A DNA stretch of 11,552 nt. Origin: an uncultured Collinsella sp. (GTDB lineage: Bacteria; Actinomycetota; Coriobacteriia; Coriobacteriales; Coriobacteriaceae). The notes under the pieces were generated by a model. The model worked only from the letters and a program-made list of their open reading frames with translations, was not told where the DNA came from and did no database searches. The stretch lies in NCBI GenBank assembly GCA_900544425.1, contig UQUX01000053.1:1-11552 (forward strand), given 5' to 3'. The stretch's first letter is position 1, and the number at the start of each line of letters is the position of its first letter. Position numbers and translations under genes: made by a program. Of the stretch, positions 1 to 5,503 are shown piece after piece.

Positions 1-651
1 GCAAGTCGCGCCAAGGAGATGTCGCCGCGCGCGTACAATCTTGCCATGTCTGCCCTCATCTTCTTGGGCTTTTGCGCCATGGGCGCCGGTGCTTACTTTA
101 CGAGCACCATGGCGTTTGCCCGCATGATGATGAGCGGCGCCGCCCTGCCACTGGTCTTTGGCTCGTTTATCCTGACTATTGTCGGTATCGTCATGATGTC
201 GGCTGCTGCGGGCAAGCAGTCCGTGGGCCTGTCGCTCGTGGGTTACGTGATCTTTGCGAGCACCTTTGGCCTGACCGCGTCGTTTGGCCTTGCCAACTAT
301 GACCTGCCCACTATCAACACCGCCTTTATCGCCACGGCCGCCATCACCTTTGTCTTTGGTGCGCTGGGCGTGACCTTCCCCAAGTTTTTCCAGCGCGTAT
401 ATGGCATCGGTTTTGGCATTCTGCTCGCCACGATTCTGGTTGAGATCGTGCTGATGTTCATGGGTGTCTCGCAGACCATCACCGACCTGATCGTGATCGT
501 GGTGTTCGCCGGCTTTATTGGCTACGACACCTATGTTGCCACGACGGTGCCGCCCACGCTGCCCAATGCGGTGCTCATGGCGTCTAACCTGTTCGTGGAC
601 ATTATCAACGTGTTCCTGCGCATTCTGAACATCCTCGGCCGTCGCGATTAA
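1..651 (+). CDS. Bax inhibitor-1/YccA family membrane protein (5' end outside window)
   Basis: This is a multi-pass inner-membrane protein of the Bax inhibitor-1 (BI-1/YccA/YetJ) family, whose characterised members act as pH-sensitive calcium leak channels or modulate membrane proteases. Counting from the ATG at 19, about seven hydrophobic segments can be seen (roughly residues 8-30, 41-62, 68-90, 100-120, 127-149, 153-170 and 183-205). The C-terminal BI-1 signature is present: a GYDTY segment with Asp170, and LFVDIINVFLRILNILG with Asp194. The 24-residue spacing of these Asp residues matches the di-aspartyl pH sensor of B. subtilis YetJ (Asp171/Asp195). The ATG at 19 is an unlikely start, because an AAGGAG abuts it with no spacing and the frame stays open to base 1 (ASRAKEM...). 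Related proteins carry extra N-terminal residues before the RxYNL stretch. I therefore treat the gene as 5'-partial. The family call is firm; the transported ion is not shown by sequence. Confidence 0.88.
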   Translation, partial: ASRAKEMSPRAYNLAMSALIFLGFCAMGAGAYFTSTMAFARMMMSGAALPLVFGSFILTIVGIVMMSAAAGKQSVGLSLVGYVIFASTFGLTASFGLANYDLPTINTAFIATAAITFVFGALGVTFPKFFQRVYGIGFGILLATILVEIVLMFMGVSQTITDLIVIVVFAGFIGYDTYVATTVPPTLPNAVLMASNLFVDIINVFLRILNILGRRD

Positions 652-700
652 AGCGCGGCATTGCGACGCTTCCTGCCGGACACGGTAAAACGATACGAAA

Positions 701-726
701 GGCGGTCCTTCGGGGCCGTCTTTTTT
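701..726 (+). terminator. Intrinsic terminator of the BI-1 family gene
   Basis: An 8-bp stem (701-708 with 713-720, including two G-U pairs) is closed by a C(UUCG)G tetraloop and followed by six T (721-726). It lies 50 bp after the stop at 651, so it ends that transcript and separates it from the next gene. Confidence 0.88.
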
Positions 727-739
727 GTGCGCGGCGGGG

Positions 740-745
740 TATCAT
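740..745 (+). promoter_or_regulatory. Possible -10 box (TATCAT) for the macrodomain gene
   Basis: TATCAT lies just after the terminator and about 48 bp before the ATG at 793, a sensible distance for a short leader. No recognisable -35 hexamer sits 16-18 bp upstream, because that space is occupied by the terminator stem and T-run. It is a weak candidate, supported only by position and the -10 match. Confidence 0.25.
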
Positions 746-792
746 GGATGGGAAAAAGCCGATAGCGGCAGCGACAGGAAAGGTGGCCACGT

Positions 793-1929
793 ATGGCAGA
801 TGTCGACAACAGGAACCGTAACCGCAGGTCTAACCGGGCGGGTCAGCCCAATCCCAAGCGCGAGGCGCGTGCCAAGGCCGCCGAGCGCCATGTGGCGGCT
901 GTGTCCGAGGCCTGCGCCAAGGACATCGAGCGTTCGCTTACCGGCGTGCGCGAGTTCGATGGTATGCCTGCCGGTTTTGTCGCGGCGATGAAGGCCAAGG
1001 CCCAAGCGGCTGCGGCTGCTGAGGAGCAGGCTGCCGAGGACGTCGAGGCTGCTGAGGCTGTCGAGGTTGAGGCCGCTGAGGTGGAGACTGCGGTCGAGCC
1101 TGAGGTGGCGCTCGGTTCCACCGAGTTGGCCGACGAGGCTGAGTCCGCGCCCGCGGAGGAGGCTGCTCCGGTCCTGCCCGAGGTCACCGTGCTTGATGCC
1201 TCCGCCACGCAGGCAATCCTCGATAACGGCCGCGGCTATGCGCAGTTCTGCGATATGGCCGTGCTTGCCTTTGCCTCGTTTACCAATCCGGGCGGCGGCT
1301 ATATCCAGGGCTACCTGGGCCAGGAGGCGACGCTCTGCGCCGATTCGTACCTGTACAACGTGCTCGACAAGCAGCGCAAGTGGTACGGCGAGAACCGTCG
1401 CCGCAACATCAACTGCGAGCTGTACCGCAACCGTGCGCTGGTGGTGCCCGCGGTGCGCTTCGATCGCAACCATGTGCATGCGTATGCCGACGTGATCGTG
1501 GCCGCCGCGCCCAACGTCAAGCGTGCTCGCCAGGAGTACCGCGTGAGCGACGATGCCTTGCTTGACGCCCTGCGCGACCGTATCCGCTTTGTCCTTGCCA
1601 TCTGCGATGAGCTGGGTCGTGAGAAGCTCGTGCTGGGTGCTTGGGGCTGCGACAATAACGGCTTTGATGCCGAGGCCGTAGCCGAGCTCTTCCGTAAGGA
1701 GCTCGCGTCGGGCGACTTCAAGGTCAAGCAGGTGTTCTTTGCTGTGCCTTCTACGCGCTGGGATGAGGACTTCGCCAAGTTTGAGCACGTGTTGGCAAGC
1801 TTCCCCGAGCGCAACGAGGAGTCCTATGCCCAGGCTGCCGCCCGTGCTGCAGCCGCTCGTGCCGTCGAGCAGGCCCAGGCTGCTGCCGAGGATGATGAGG
1901 ACGAGGACGATTGGCGCAAGTACCTGTAA
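793..1929 (+). CDS. TIGR02452 family PARG-like macrodomain protein, catalytic motif altered
   Basis: This is a 378-residue protein resembling the microbial-type poly(ADP-ribose) glycohydrolase family (TIGR02452 / PARG_cat_microb), cytosolic and without a signal peptide. The order is: a basic N-terminus (1-30), a helix typical of the family (about 21-66), an Ala/Glu-rich low-complexity stretch (about 69-128), the macrodomain core (about 130-325) and an acidic tail (366-375). Core hallmarks are NPGGG (165-169) followed by Q177-E178, the LCADSYLY segment, and LGAWGCDNNG (281-290). Canonical members read GGG-X6-8-QEE; here the sequence is QEA, so the second glutamate, catalytic in characterised PARGs, is Ala179. 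The enzyme could be an ADP-ribose binder, a weak hydrolase, or could use another residue. The start is supported by AGGAAAGG at 776-783, 9 bp before the ATG. Terminators lie on both sides, so it is probably monocistronic. Family confident; activity uncertain. Confidence 0.87.
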   Translation: MADVDNRNRNRRSNRAGQPNPKREARAKAAERHVAAVSEACAKDIERSLTGVREFDGMPAGFVAAMKAKAQAAAAAEEQAAEDVEAAEAVEVEAAEVETAVEPEVALGSTELADEAESAPAEEAAPVLPEVTVLDASATQAILDNGRGYAQFCDMAVLAFASFTNPGGGYIQGYLGQEATLCADSYLYNVLDKQRKWYGENRRRNINCELYRNRALVVPAVRFDRNHVHAYADVIVAAAPNVKRARQEYRVSDDALLDALRDRIRFVLAICDELGREKLVLGAWGCDNNGFDAEAVAELFRKELASGDFKVKQVFFAVPSTRWDEDFAKFEHVLASFPERNEESYAQAAARAAAARAVEQAQAAAEDDEDEDDWRKYL

Positions 1930-1954
1930 TCGGTACGTGCCGACAGATAGGTCG

Positions 1955-1987
1955 AGCCGGCGGGAGGGCTGCTCCCGTCGGCTTTTT
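1955..1987 (+). terminator. Strong intrinsic terminator between the macrodomain and SGNH genes
   Basis: A 12-bp stem (1955-1966 with 1972-1983, one G-U pair) with the loop GGCTG is followed by the T-run 1983-1987. It begins 25 bp after the stop of the macrodomain gene and ends only 19 bp before the ATG of the next gene, so it could act as an attenuator for that gene as well as a terminator. Confidence 0.87.
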
Positions 1988-2006
1988 ACTAAAGGAAGGG
2001 CTTACG

Positions 2007-2666
2007 ATGAAAAACGTTCTGTGCTTTGGTGACAGCAACACCTATGGCTATGATCCGGCTGGTATGCGCGATGGCACCGCGGTGCGCTATGCGCAGGATG
2101 TGCGCTGGTGCGGCGTGGCGCAGCGTGACCTGGGCGAGGGCTGGCATGTGATTGAGGAGGGGCTTAACGGCCGCACGACGGTGCGCGACGATATGTGCCA
2201 TCTGGACACTAACCTCAACGGCATTCGCGCGCTTCCGATGCTGCTCGAGGCCCATAAGCCGCTGGACGCCATTGTGATCATGCTGGGCACCAACGACTGT
2301 AAGACGGTCTTTAACGTGACAGCTTCCGATATCGCCCGTGGCGCCATGGCACTGATTCGCGCCGCCTGCGCGTTTCCGTGGACCGACGCTGCGCCTTGTC
2401 CGCGCATTCTGCTGATGGCTCCTATCAAGATCAAGCCGCAGATCGCCGATGTGTATATGACCGACTTTGACGAGCATTCCGTTGAGGCATCTGAGCATTT
2501 TGGCGAGCACTATGCGCACGTGGCAGAGCAGTTTGGCTGCGACTTTTTGAATGCCGCCGATTTCGCCGAGCCGGGTGATATCGACTACCTGCATATGATG
2601 CCCGAAAGCCACGAGAGCCTGGGCCACGCCGTGGCAGCCAAGCTCAAAGAGATGCTTGGTGAGTAG
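2007..2666 (+). CDS. SGNH/GDSL hydrolase, arylesterase/acyltransferase-like
   Basis: This is a 219-residue cytosolic serine esterase-type hydrolase. The SGNH blocks are all present: block I GDSNTYG (nucleophile Ser10), block II EEGLNGRTT (Gly52), block III GTND (Asn96) and block V DYLH (Asp193/His196). The phrase DVRWCGVAQ near residue 31, the EEGLNGRTT block and the IMLGTND block closely resemble the M. smegmatis arylesterase/acyltransferase (MsAcT) subgroup. A role in ester hydrolysis or transesterification of small acyl esters or acetylated sugars is therefore reasonable, but the substrate is not shown. The ATG at 2007 is chosen because GGAAGGG (1994-2000) precedes it by 6 bp and homologues begin M-K-x-x-L-C-F-G-D-S. 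The frame is open further upstream, but only through the preceding terminator. No promoter is obvious in the 19 bp after that terminator, so expression may depend on read-through. Confidence 0.9.
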   Translation: MKNVLCFGDSNTYGYDPAGMRDGTAVRYAQDVRWCGVAQRDLGEGWHVIEEGLNGRTTVRDDMCHLDTNLNGIRALPMLLEAHKPLDAIVIMLGTNDCKTVFNVTASDIARGAMALIRAACAFPWTDAAPCPRILLMAPIKIKPQIADVYMTDFDEHSVEASEHFGEHYAHVAEQFGCDFLNAADFAEPGDIDYLHMMPESHESLGHAVAAKLKEMLGE

Positions 2667-2717
2667 CGCGACCCAAAGCACCACAAAAGCTCCCTTTGCG
2701 GTGGCTTGTTTCGTTTG

Positions 2718-2772
2718 TCTTGATCTGTAACAGTTCTAAGGCCGAAAACGGGCTAGATGTTACAGATTGAGA
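2718..2772. repeat. Palindrome copy 1 (15-bp arms, 25-nt centre)
   Basis: Left arm TCTTGATCTGTAACA (2718-2732) pairs over its full length with TGTTACAGATTGAGA (2758-2772), counting two G-U pairs. The centre can extend the stem through TCTA/TAGA and GCC/GGC around a GAAAACG loop. The 22 bases 2711-2732 are repeated identically at 2792-2813 in copy 2. Confidence 0.85.
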
Positions 2773-2798
2773 TTATTTAGGTCGATATCGGTCGTTTG

Positions 2799-2853
2799 TC
2801 TTGATCTGTAACATCTAGGGTCGATTTTGCCGAGTTACTGTTACAGATCGAGA
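2799..2853. repeat. Palindrome copy 2 (15-bp arms, 25-nt centre)
   Basis: TCTTGATCTGTAACA (2799-2813) pairs with TGTTACAGATCGAGA (2839-2853). The element has the same total length, 55 nt, and the same 25-nt centre length as copies 1 and 3. Its centre is more like the reverse complement of the other two, which suggests that it sits in opposite orientation. Confidence 0.85.
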
Positions 2854-2877
2854 TCTCTTCTCAGCGGAATTAGAATA

Positions 2878-2932
2878 TCTCGATCTGTAACAGGTGGGCC
2901 GAAAAATGGGCTCTAACTGTTACAGATCGAGA
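2878..2932. repeat. Palindrome copy 3 (15-bp arms, 25-nt centre)
   Basis: TCTCGATCTGTAACA (2878-2892) pairs perfectly with TGTTACAGATCGAGA (2918-2932). The centre contains GGCCGAAAAATGGGCT, close to GGCCGAAAACGGGCT of copy 1. Start-to-start distances are 81 bp (copies 1 to 2) and 79 bp (copies 2 to 3); the spacer sequences between copies are unrelated. Confidence 0.85.
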
Positions 2933-2944
2933 CGTTTGTGGTAG

Positions 2945-2981
2945 CCACCGCAAAGGTGTCTGTCCCCTTTGCGGTGGTTTT
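2945..2981 (+). terminator. Intrinsic terminator at the right end of the palindrome cluster
   Basis: CCACCGCAAAGG (2945-2956) pairs perfectly with CCTTTGCGGTGG (2966-2977) around a 9-nt loop, followed by TTTT on the + strand. It could end transcripts that run from the SGNH gene through the palindromes. On the - strand it lies 13-50 bp after the thiD stop but has no T-run there, so it would be a weaker terminator for thiD. Its left arm is also the right arm of the 14-bp enclosing repeat, so the two pairings exclude each other. Confidence 0.65.
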
Positions 2982-2993
2982 GGGCTGCGGGCT

Positions 2994-3824
2994 TTAGTAC
3001 TGCCACATATGGTTGACGGGGCCGGAACCTTTGCCCATGTCAAAGCCGGCGGCGAGAGCTCCGGTTAGGTAGGCCTTGCCGGCGTTGACGGCGTCGGCAA
3101 GTTCCATGTCCTGGGCCAGCGCGCAGGCGATGGCGGACGAAAGCGTGCAGCCAGTGCCATGCGTGTTGCCGGTCTCGATGCGCTTGTGGCGGAACCACGT
3201 GGTGAGTGGATCGCCCAGGTGGTTGCCCTCGTCATCGAGCGGCGCGGGCTCTGCTAGCACATCGTTGGCTTCGTTGACAAGATGCCCACCCTTAACGAGG
3301 GACGCGCAGCCAAAGCGGCGGGTGAGAAGCATGGCGGCATTTTGCTGTGTGCGCTCGGAATCGACCTCGTAATCGAGCAGCGCCATGGCCTCGGGAATGT
3401 TGGGCGTGATGACGGTCGCCAGCGGGAACAGGCGACGCGTGAGCGCCTCGGCGGCATCCTCGGCAATGAGGCGAGCGCCCGAGGTGGCGACCATGACGGG
3501 GTCGACGACGATATTTTGTGCGTCCCAGGCACTCAAGCGGTCGGCGATAACCTCGATAATCTCGGCAGAGGATACCATGCCGATCTTGACGGCGCTCGGG
3601 CGGATGTCGTCAAAGACAGCGTCGATTTGCGCAGCTACGATATCTGGCGAGATATCCTGCACGGCGGTGACGCCCAGGGTGTTCTGTGCGGTGATGGCTG
3701 TAATGGCCGTCTCGGCATACAGGCGGTGCGCCGTGATGGTCTTGATGTCGGCCTGAATGCCGGCACCACCGCTGGAATCGGATCCTGCGATGGACAGGAC
3801 GGCAGGTACCTTGCTACGATCCAT
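2994..3824 (-). CDS. thiD: Hydroxymethylpyrimidine/phosphomethylpyrimidine kinase
   Basis: This is a ribokinase-fold kinase of 276 residues. It phosphorylates HMP and then HMP-P to HMP-PP, the pyrimidine half of thiamine, in the cytosol. Visible signatures are the N-terminal SIAGSDSSGGAGIQADIKT (11-29), AQNTLGV with the pyrimidine-contacting Gln47, KIGMVSS (80-86), VVDPVMVATSGARL (106-119), TPNIPEA (140-146), LVKGGH (176-181) and the anion-hole/catalytic GTGCTLS (223-229). Length is normal for single-domain ThiD, and there is no fused ThiE or TenA domain. AAGGAAG about 5 nt before the ATG supports the start. It lies downstream of thiC on the same strand but 182 bp away. A hairpin and a TATAAT box in that gap suggest that it is not driven only from the riboswitch-controlled thiC promoter. 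Confidence 0.96.
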   Translation of the reverse strand: MDRSKVPAVLSIAGSDSSGGAGIQADIKTITAHRLYAETAITAITAQNTLGVTAVQDISPDIVAAQIDAVFDDIRPSAVKIGMVSSAEIIEVIADRLSAWDAQNIVVDPVMVATSGARLIAEDAAEALTRRLFPLATVITPNIPEAMALLDYEVDSERTQQNAAMLLTRRFGCASLVKGGHLVNEANDVLAEPAPLDDEGNHLGDPLTTWFRHKRIETGNTHGTGCTLSSAIACALAQDMELADAVNAGKAYLTGALAAGFDMGKGSGPVNHMWQY

Positions 3825-3870
3825 GTTCGCTTCCTTGTCCGGTTGGATTCAAATGGGTCTTTAAGCCTGC

Positions 3871-3876
3871 ATTATA
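3871..3876 (-). promoter_or_regulatory. Consensus -10 box (TATAAT) upstream of thiD
   Basis: Read on the - strand this is an exact TATAAT, with a predicted start near 3864 and a leader of about 40 nt to the thiD ATG. No good -35 is seen at 16-18 bp, where the hairpin 3882-3911 lies instead. It may therefore be a promoter of its own, or just the AT-rich tail of that hairpin. Confidence 0.45.
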
Positions 3877-3881
3877 AAGAT

Positions 3882-3911
3882 GCCCGGGCCGGCTGTATGC
3901 CGATCCCGGGC
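3882..3911 (-). terminator. GC-rich hairpin between thiC and thiD, possible thiC terminator
   Basis: GCCCGGG (3882-3888) pairs with CCCGGGC (3905-3911), and CGGC/GCCG (3890-3893 with 3899-3902) extends it inward around a TGTAT loop, giving 11 bp in total. On the - strand it is followed by ATCTTTATAAT, which is T-rich but not a clean T-run. It could end most thiC transcripts, or be an mRNA-processing or stability hairpin. Confidence 0.5.
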
Positions 3912-3940
3912 GGGCGATGCAATCTTTACGCAAATGTAAG

Positions 3941-3966
3941 CAATTGTTCACAAGTCAACAATTGAC
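3941..3966. repeat. Overlapping palindromes downstream of thiC
   Basis: CAATTGTT (3941-3948) is the reverse complement of AACAATTG (3957-3964), with an 8-nt gap. GTCAA-CAA-TTGAC (3954-3966) is a second, nested palindrome. This is an AT-rich island between GC-rich genes. It may be an operator for thiD transcription or part of the thiC 3' end; sequence alone does not decide. Confidence 0.4.
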
Positions 3967-4006
3967 GGGTGCTGCGGTGAGCTTATAGGCGATCGCGGCG
4001 ATAGGG

Positions 4007-5332
4007 CTAGTCCTCCATGCCCAGGTCGATCGTCGTGCCCTCGAAGATCTTGTTGACGGTACGGACGGCGCACATCTTGCCACACATGGTGCAGGTGCCC
4101 TCGGTGGCGGCAGGGGATTCCTCGTAGCGCTTCTTACCGGTGACCGGGTCGAGCGCGCACTTCCACATGGCATCCCAGTCGAGCTTGCGGCGTGCCTGGC
4201 CCATCTTGTCGTCCATGTCGCGGGCGTGCGGCACCTTCTTGGCGATATCGGCGGCATGTGCGGCGATCTTAGTGGCCATGAGGCCGTCGAGCACATCCTG
4301 GGCGTTAGGCAGGCATAGGTGCTCTGCCGGCGTCACGTAGCACAGGAAGTCGGCGCCGGAGCTTGCGGAGATGGCGCCGCCGATGGCTGCGGTGATGTGG
4401 TCGTAACCCACGCCGATATCGGTCACCAGCGGCCCGAGCACATAGAACGGGGCGTTGTGGCACAGGCGCTTCTGCAGCTTCATGTTGGCGGCGATCTCGT
4501 CGAGCGCCATGTGGCCCGGTCCCTCGACCATAACCTGGACGCCGGCGGCCCATGCGCGCTTGCACAGCTTGCCCAGCTCGATCATCTCGGCGGTCTCGGT
4601 GGCATCGTAGAGGCAGCCCGGGCGGCAGGAGTCGCCGAGCGAGATCGTCACGTCGTACTCGTGGCAGATTTCGAGCAACTCATCGTAGAACTCATAGAAC
4701 GGGTTCTCGTTACCGGTGACCTCCATCCAGCCAAACAGCAGCGAGCCGCCGCGGCTGACGATGTTCATAAGGCGGCCGGTCTCCTTAAAGGTCTTGGTGA
4801 CCGACTTGTTGATGCCGCAGTGGATGGTCATAAAGTCCACGCCGTCCTCGGCGTGCGCGCGCACGACCTCGAACAAGTCATCCTTGGTAAGCTTGACCAG
4901 CGGTTTTTCCATGTAGCCGATGGCGTCGTACATGGGGACGGTGCCCACCATGAGCGGCGTCTCGTCGATGAGCTGCTGGCGGAACTGGCGCGTCTTGCCC
5001 GAGTTGGAGAGGTCCATGATGGCGTCGGCGCCAAAGTCCTCGGCAATCTTGACCTTCTTCCATTCCTCGGCGGCATCGGCCTTGTCGCCCGAGATGCCCA
5101 GGTTGACGTTAACCTTGGTGGACAGGCCCTCACCGACACCAAAGGCGCGCATGCCCTTTTTGATGTGCACGATGTTGGCGGGGATGGCGATGCGGCCGTC
5201 GGCCACGCGCTCGCGGATGTACTCGGGGTCGCGATGCTCGCGCTCGGCGACTTCTTTCATCTGCGGTGTGATTTGCCCGGCGCGGGCGAAGTCGATTTGC
5301 GTGACGAGCTTGGGCTCGGTCTGTGTGCTCAT
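4007..5332 (-). CDS. thiC: Phosphomethylpyrimidine synthase (HMP-P synthase), short form
   Basis: This radical-SAM enzyme converts 5-aminoimidazole ribotide to HMP-P, the committed step of the thiamine pyrimidine branch. It has 441 residues from the chosen start, so it lacks the long N-terminal domain of the roughly 630-residue E. coli enzyme. Characteristic stretches are MDLSNSGKTRQFRQQLI, SLGDSCRPGCLYDATE, VMVEGPGHMALDEI with a metal-binding His, and GYDHITAAIGGAISA with a second His. The 4Fe-4S cluster cysteines are Cys414, Cys417 and Cys421 (CX2CX3C), close to the C-terminus. The start is the ATG at 5330-5332, preceded by AGGGAG and an 8-nt spacer. An in-frame ATG 24 bp further upstream (5354-5356) lies inside the conserved 3' part of the TPP riboswitch and is unlikely to be used. 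Expression should be repressed by thiamine pyrophosphate. thiD follows downstream. Confidence 0.96.
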   Translation of the reverse strand: MSTQTEPKLVTQIDFARAGQITPQMKEVAEREHRDPEYIRERVADGRIAIPANIVHIKKGMRAFGVGEGLSTKVNVNLGISGDKADAAEEWKKVKIAEDFGADAIMDLSNSGKTRQFRQQLIDETPLMVGTVPMYDAIGYMEKPLVKLTKDDLFEVVRAHAEDGVDFMTIHCGINKSVTKTFKETGRLMNIVSRGGSLLFGWMEVTGNENPFYEFYDELLEICHEYDVTISLGDSCRPGCLYDATETAEMIELGKLCKRAWAAGVQVMVEGPGHMALDEIAANMKLQKRLCHNAPFYVLGPLVTDIGVGYDHITAAIGGAISASSGADFLCYVTPAEHLCLPNAQDVLDGLMATKIAAHAADIAKKVPHARDMDDKMGQARRKLDWDAMWKCALDPVTGKKRYEESPAATEGTCTMCGKMCAVRTVNKIFEGTTIDLGMED

Positions 5333-5340
5333 TGGCACGG

Positions 5341-5432
5341 CTCCCTTCGTTGGCATTACCCATATCAGGTTTGCGGGTCAGGGCGGGCGCGCCCAATCTC
5401 AGCCTGCCGTCTTGTCCTACAAGCTCCCCGTT
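5341..5432 (-). promoter_or_regulatory. TPP riboswitch (THI element) controlling thiC
   Basis: Read on the - strand, the leader carries the conserved THI-box blocks in order: ACGGGGAGC (5431-5423), a variable CTTGT/ACAAG hairpin, the pyrimidine-binding CTGAGA (5402-5397), a GGGCGCGCCC hairpin, then ACCTGATATGGGTAATGCC and CGAAGGGAG (to 5341), the pyrophosphate-binding half. The terminal AGGGAG is also the Shine-Dalgarno sequence of thiC, 8 nt before its ATG. Ligand binding would thus be expected to hide the ribosome site directly. No T-run terminator is visible between aptamer and ATG, which favours translational control. Confidence 0.95.
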
Positions 5433-5447
5433 TATGTCATGGGCTCA

Positions 5448-5453
5448 AGTATA
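5448..5453 (-). promoter_or_regulatory. Possible thiC promoter -10 (TATACT)
   Basis: On the - strand TATACT lies 16 nt before the first conserved base of the riboswitch, so transcription would start about ten nt before the aptamer. TTGGCC occurs upstream but with a long 19-bp spacer. The placement fits well; the -35 is poor. Confidence 0.5.
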
Positions 5454-5503
5454 GCCTGAATGGGTACGATTGGGCCAACGAGCGTGCCTGTGGGGAGGCG
5501 AAC

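Larger units (their letters stand above)
2693..2956. repeat. 14-bp inverted repeat enclosing the palindrome cluster
   Basis: The 14 bases 2693-2706 (CCTTTGCGGTGGCT) are the exact reverse complement of 2943-2956. They enclose all three 55-nt palindromes, with 11 nt between the left arm and the first palindrome and 10 nt between the last and the right arm. In RNA this would be a closing stem of a multi-branched junction with three long hairpins. A third copy of the 12-base core occurs at 2966-2977. A weaker hairpin (about 2679-2703) followed by a T-rich stretch may terminate the SGNH transcript before the cluster. There is no open reading frame of note between 2667 and 2993. Confidence 0.75.

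Noticed and set aside
742..1788. Long open frame on - (348 codons) opposite the macrodomain gene
   Set aside because: It is a shadow of the GC-rich + gene: runs of L, G, R and H of no recognisable family, no good ribosome site, and it covers the terminator and coding region of a clear gene.
1989..2684. 231-codon frame on - opposite the SGNH hydrolase
   Set aside because: No family resemblance and no ribosome site; the + strand gene has all catalytic motifs.
2693..2981. CRISPR array or integron attC cluster
   Set aside because: The repeats are self-complementary palindromes with unequal gaps and only three units. No cas genes, integrase or cassette genes lie nearby, and no attC-type core sites were seen.
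2994..5332. Complete thiamine operon
   Set aside because: Only thiC and thiD are present; no thiE, thiM, thiG, thiS or transporter lies in the window, and the gap between the two genes argues against a tight operon.
4319..5503. Open + frame extending the 5504 gene upstream to 566 codons
   Set aside because: This part runs antisense to thiC and its riboswitch. The ribosome site GGGGAGG and a normal membrane-protein N-terminus place the start at 5504.
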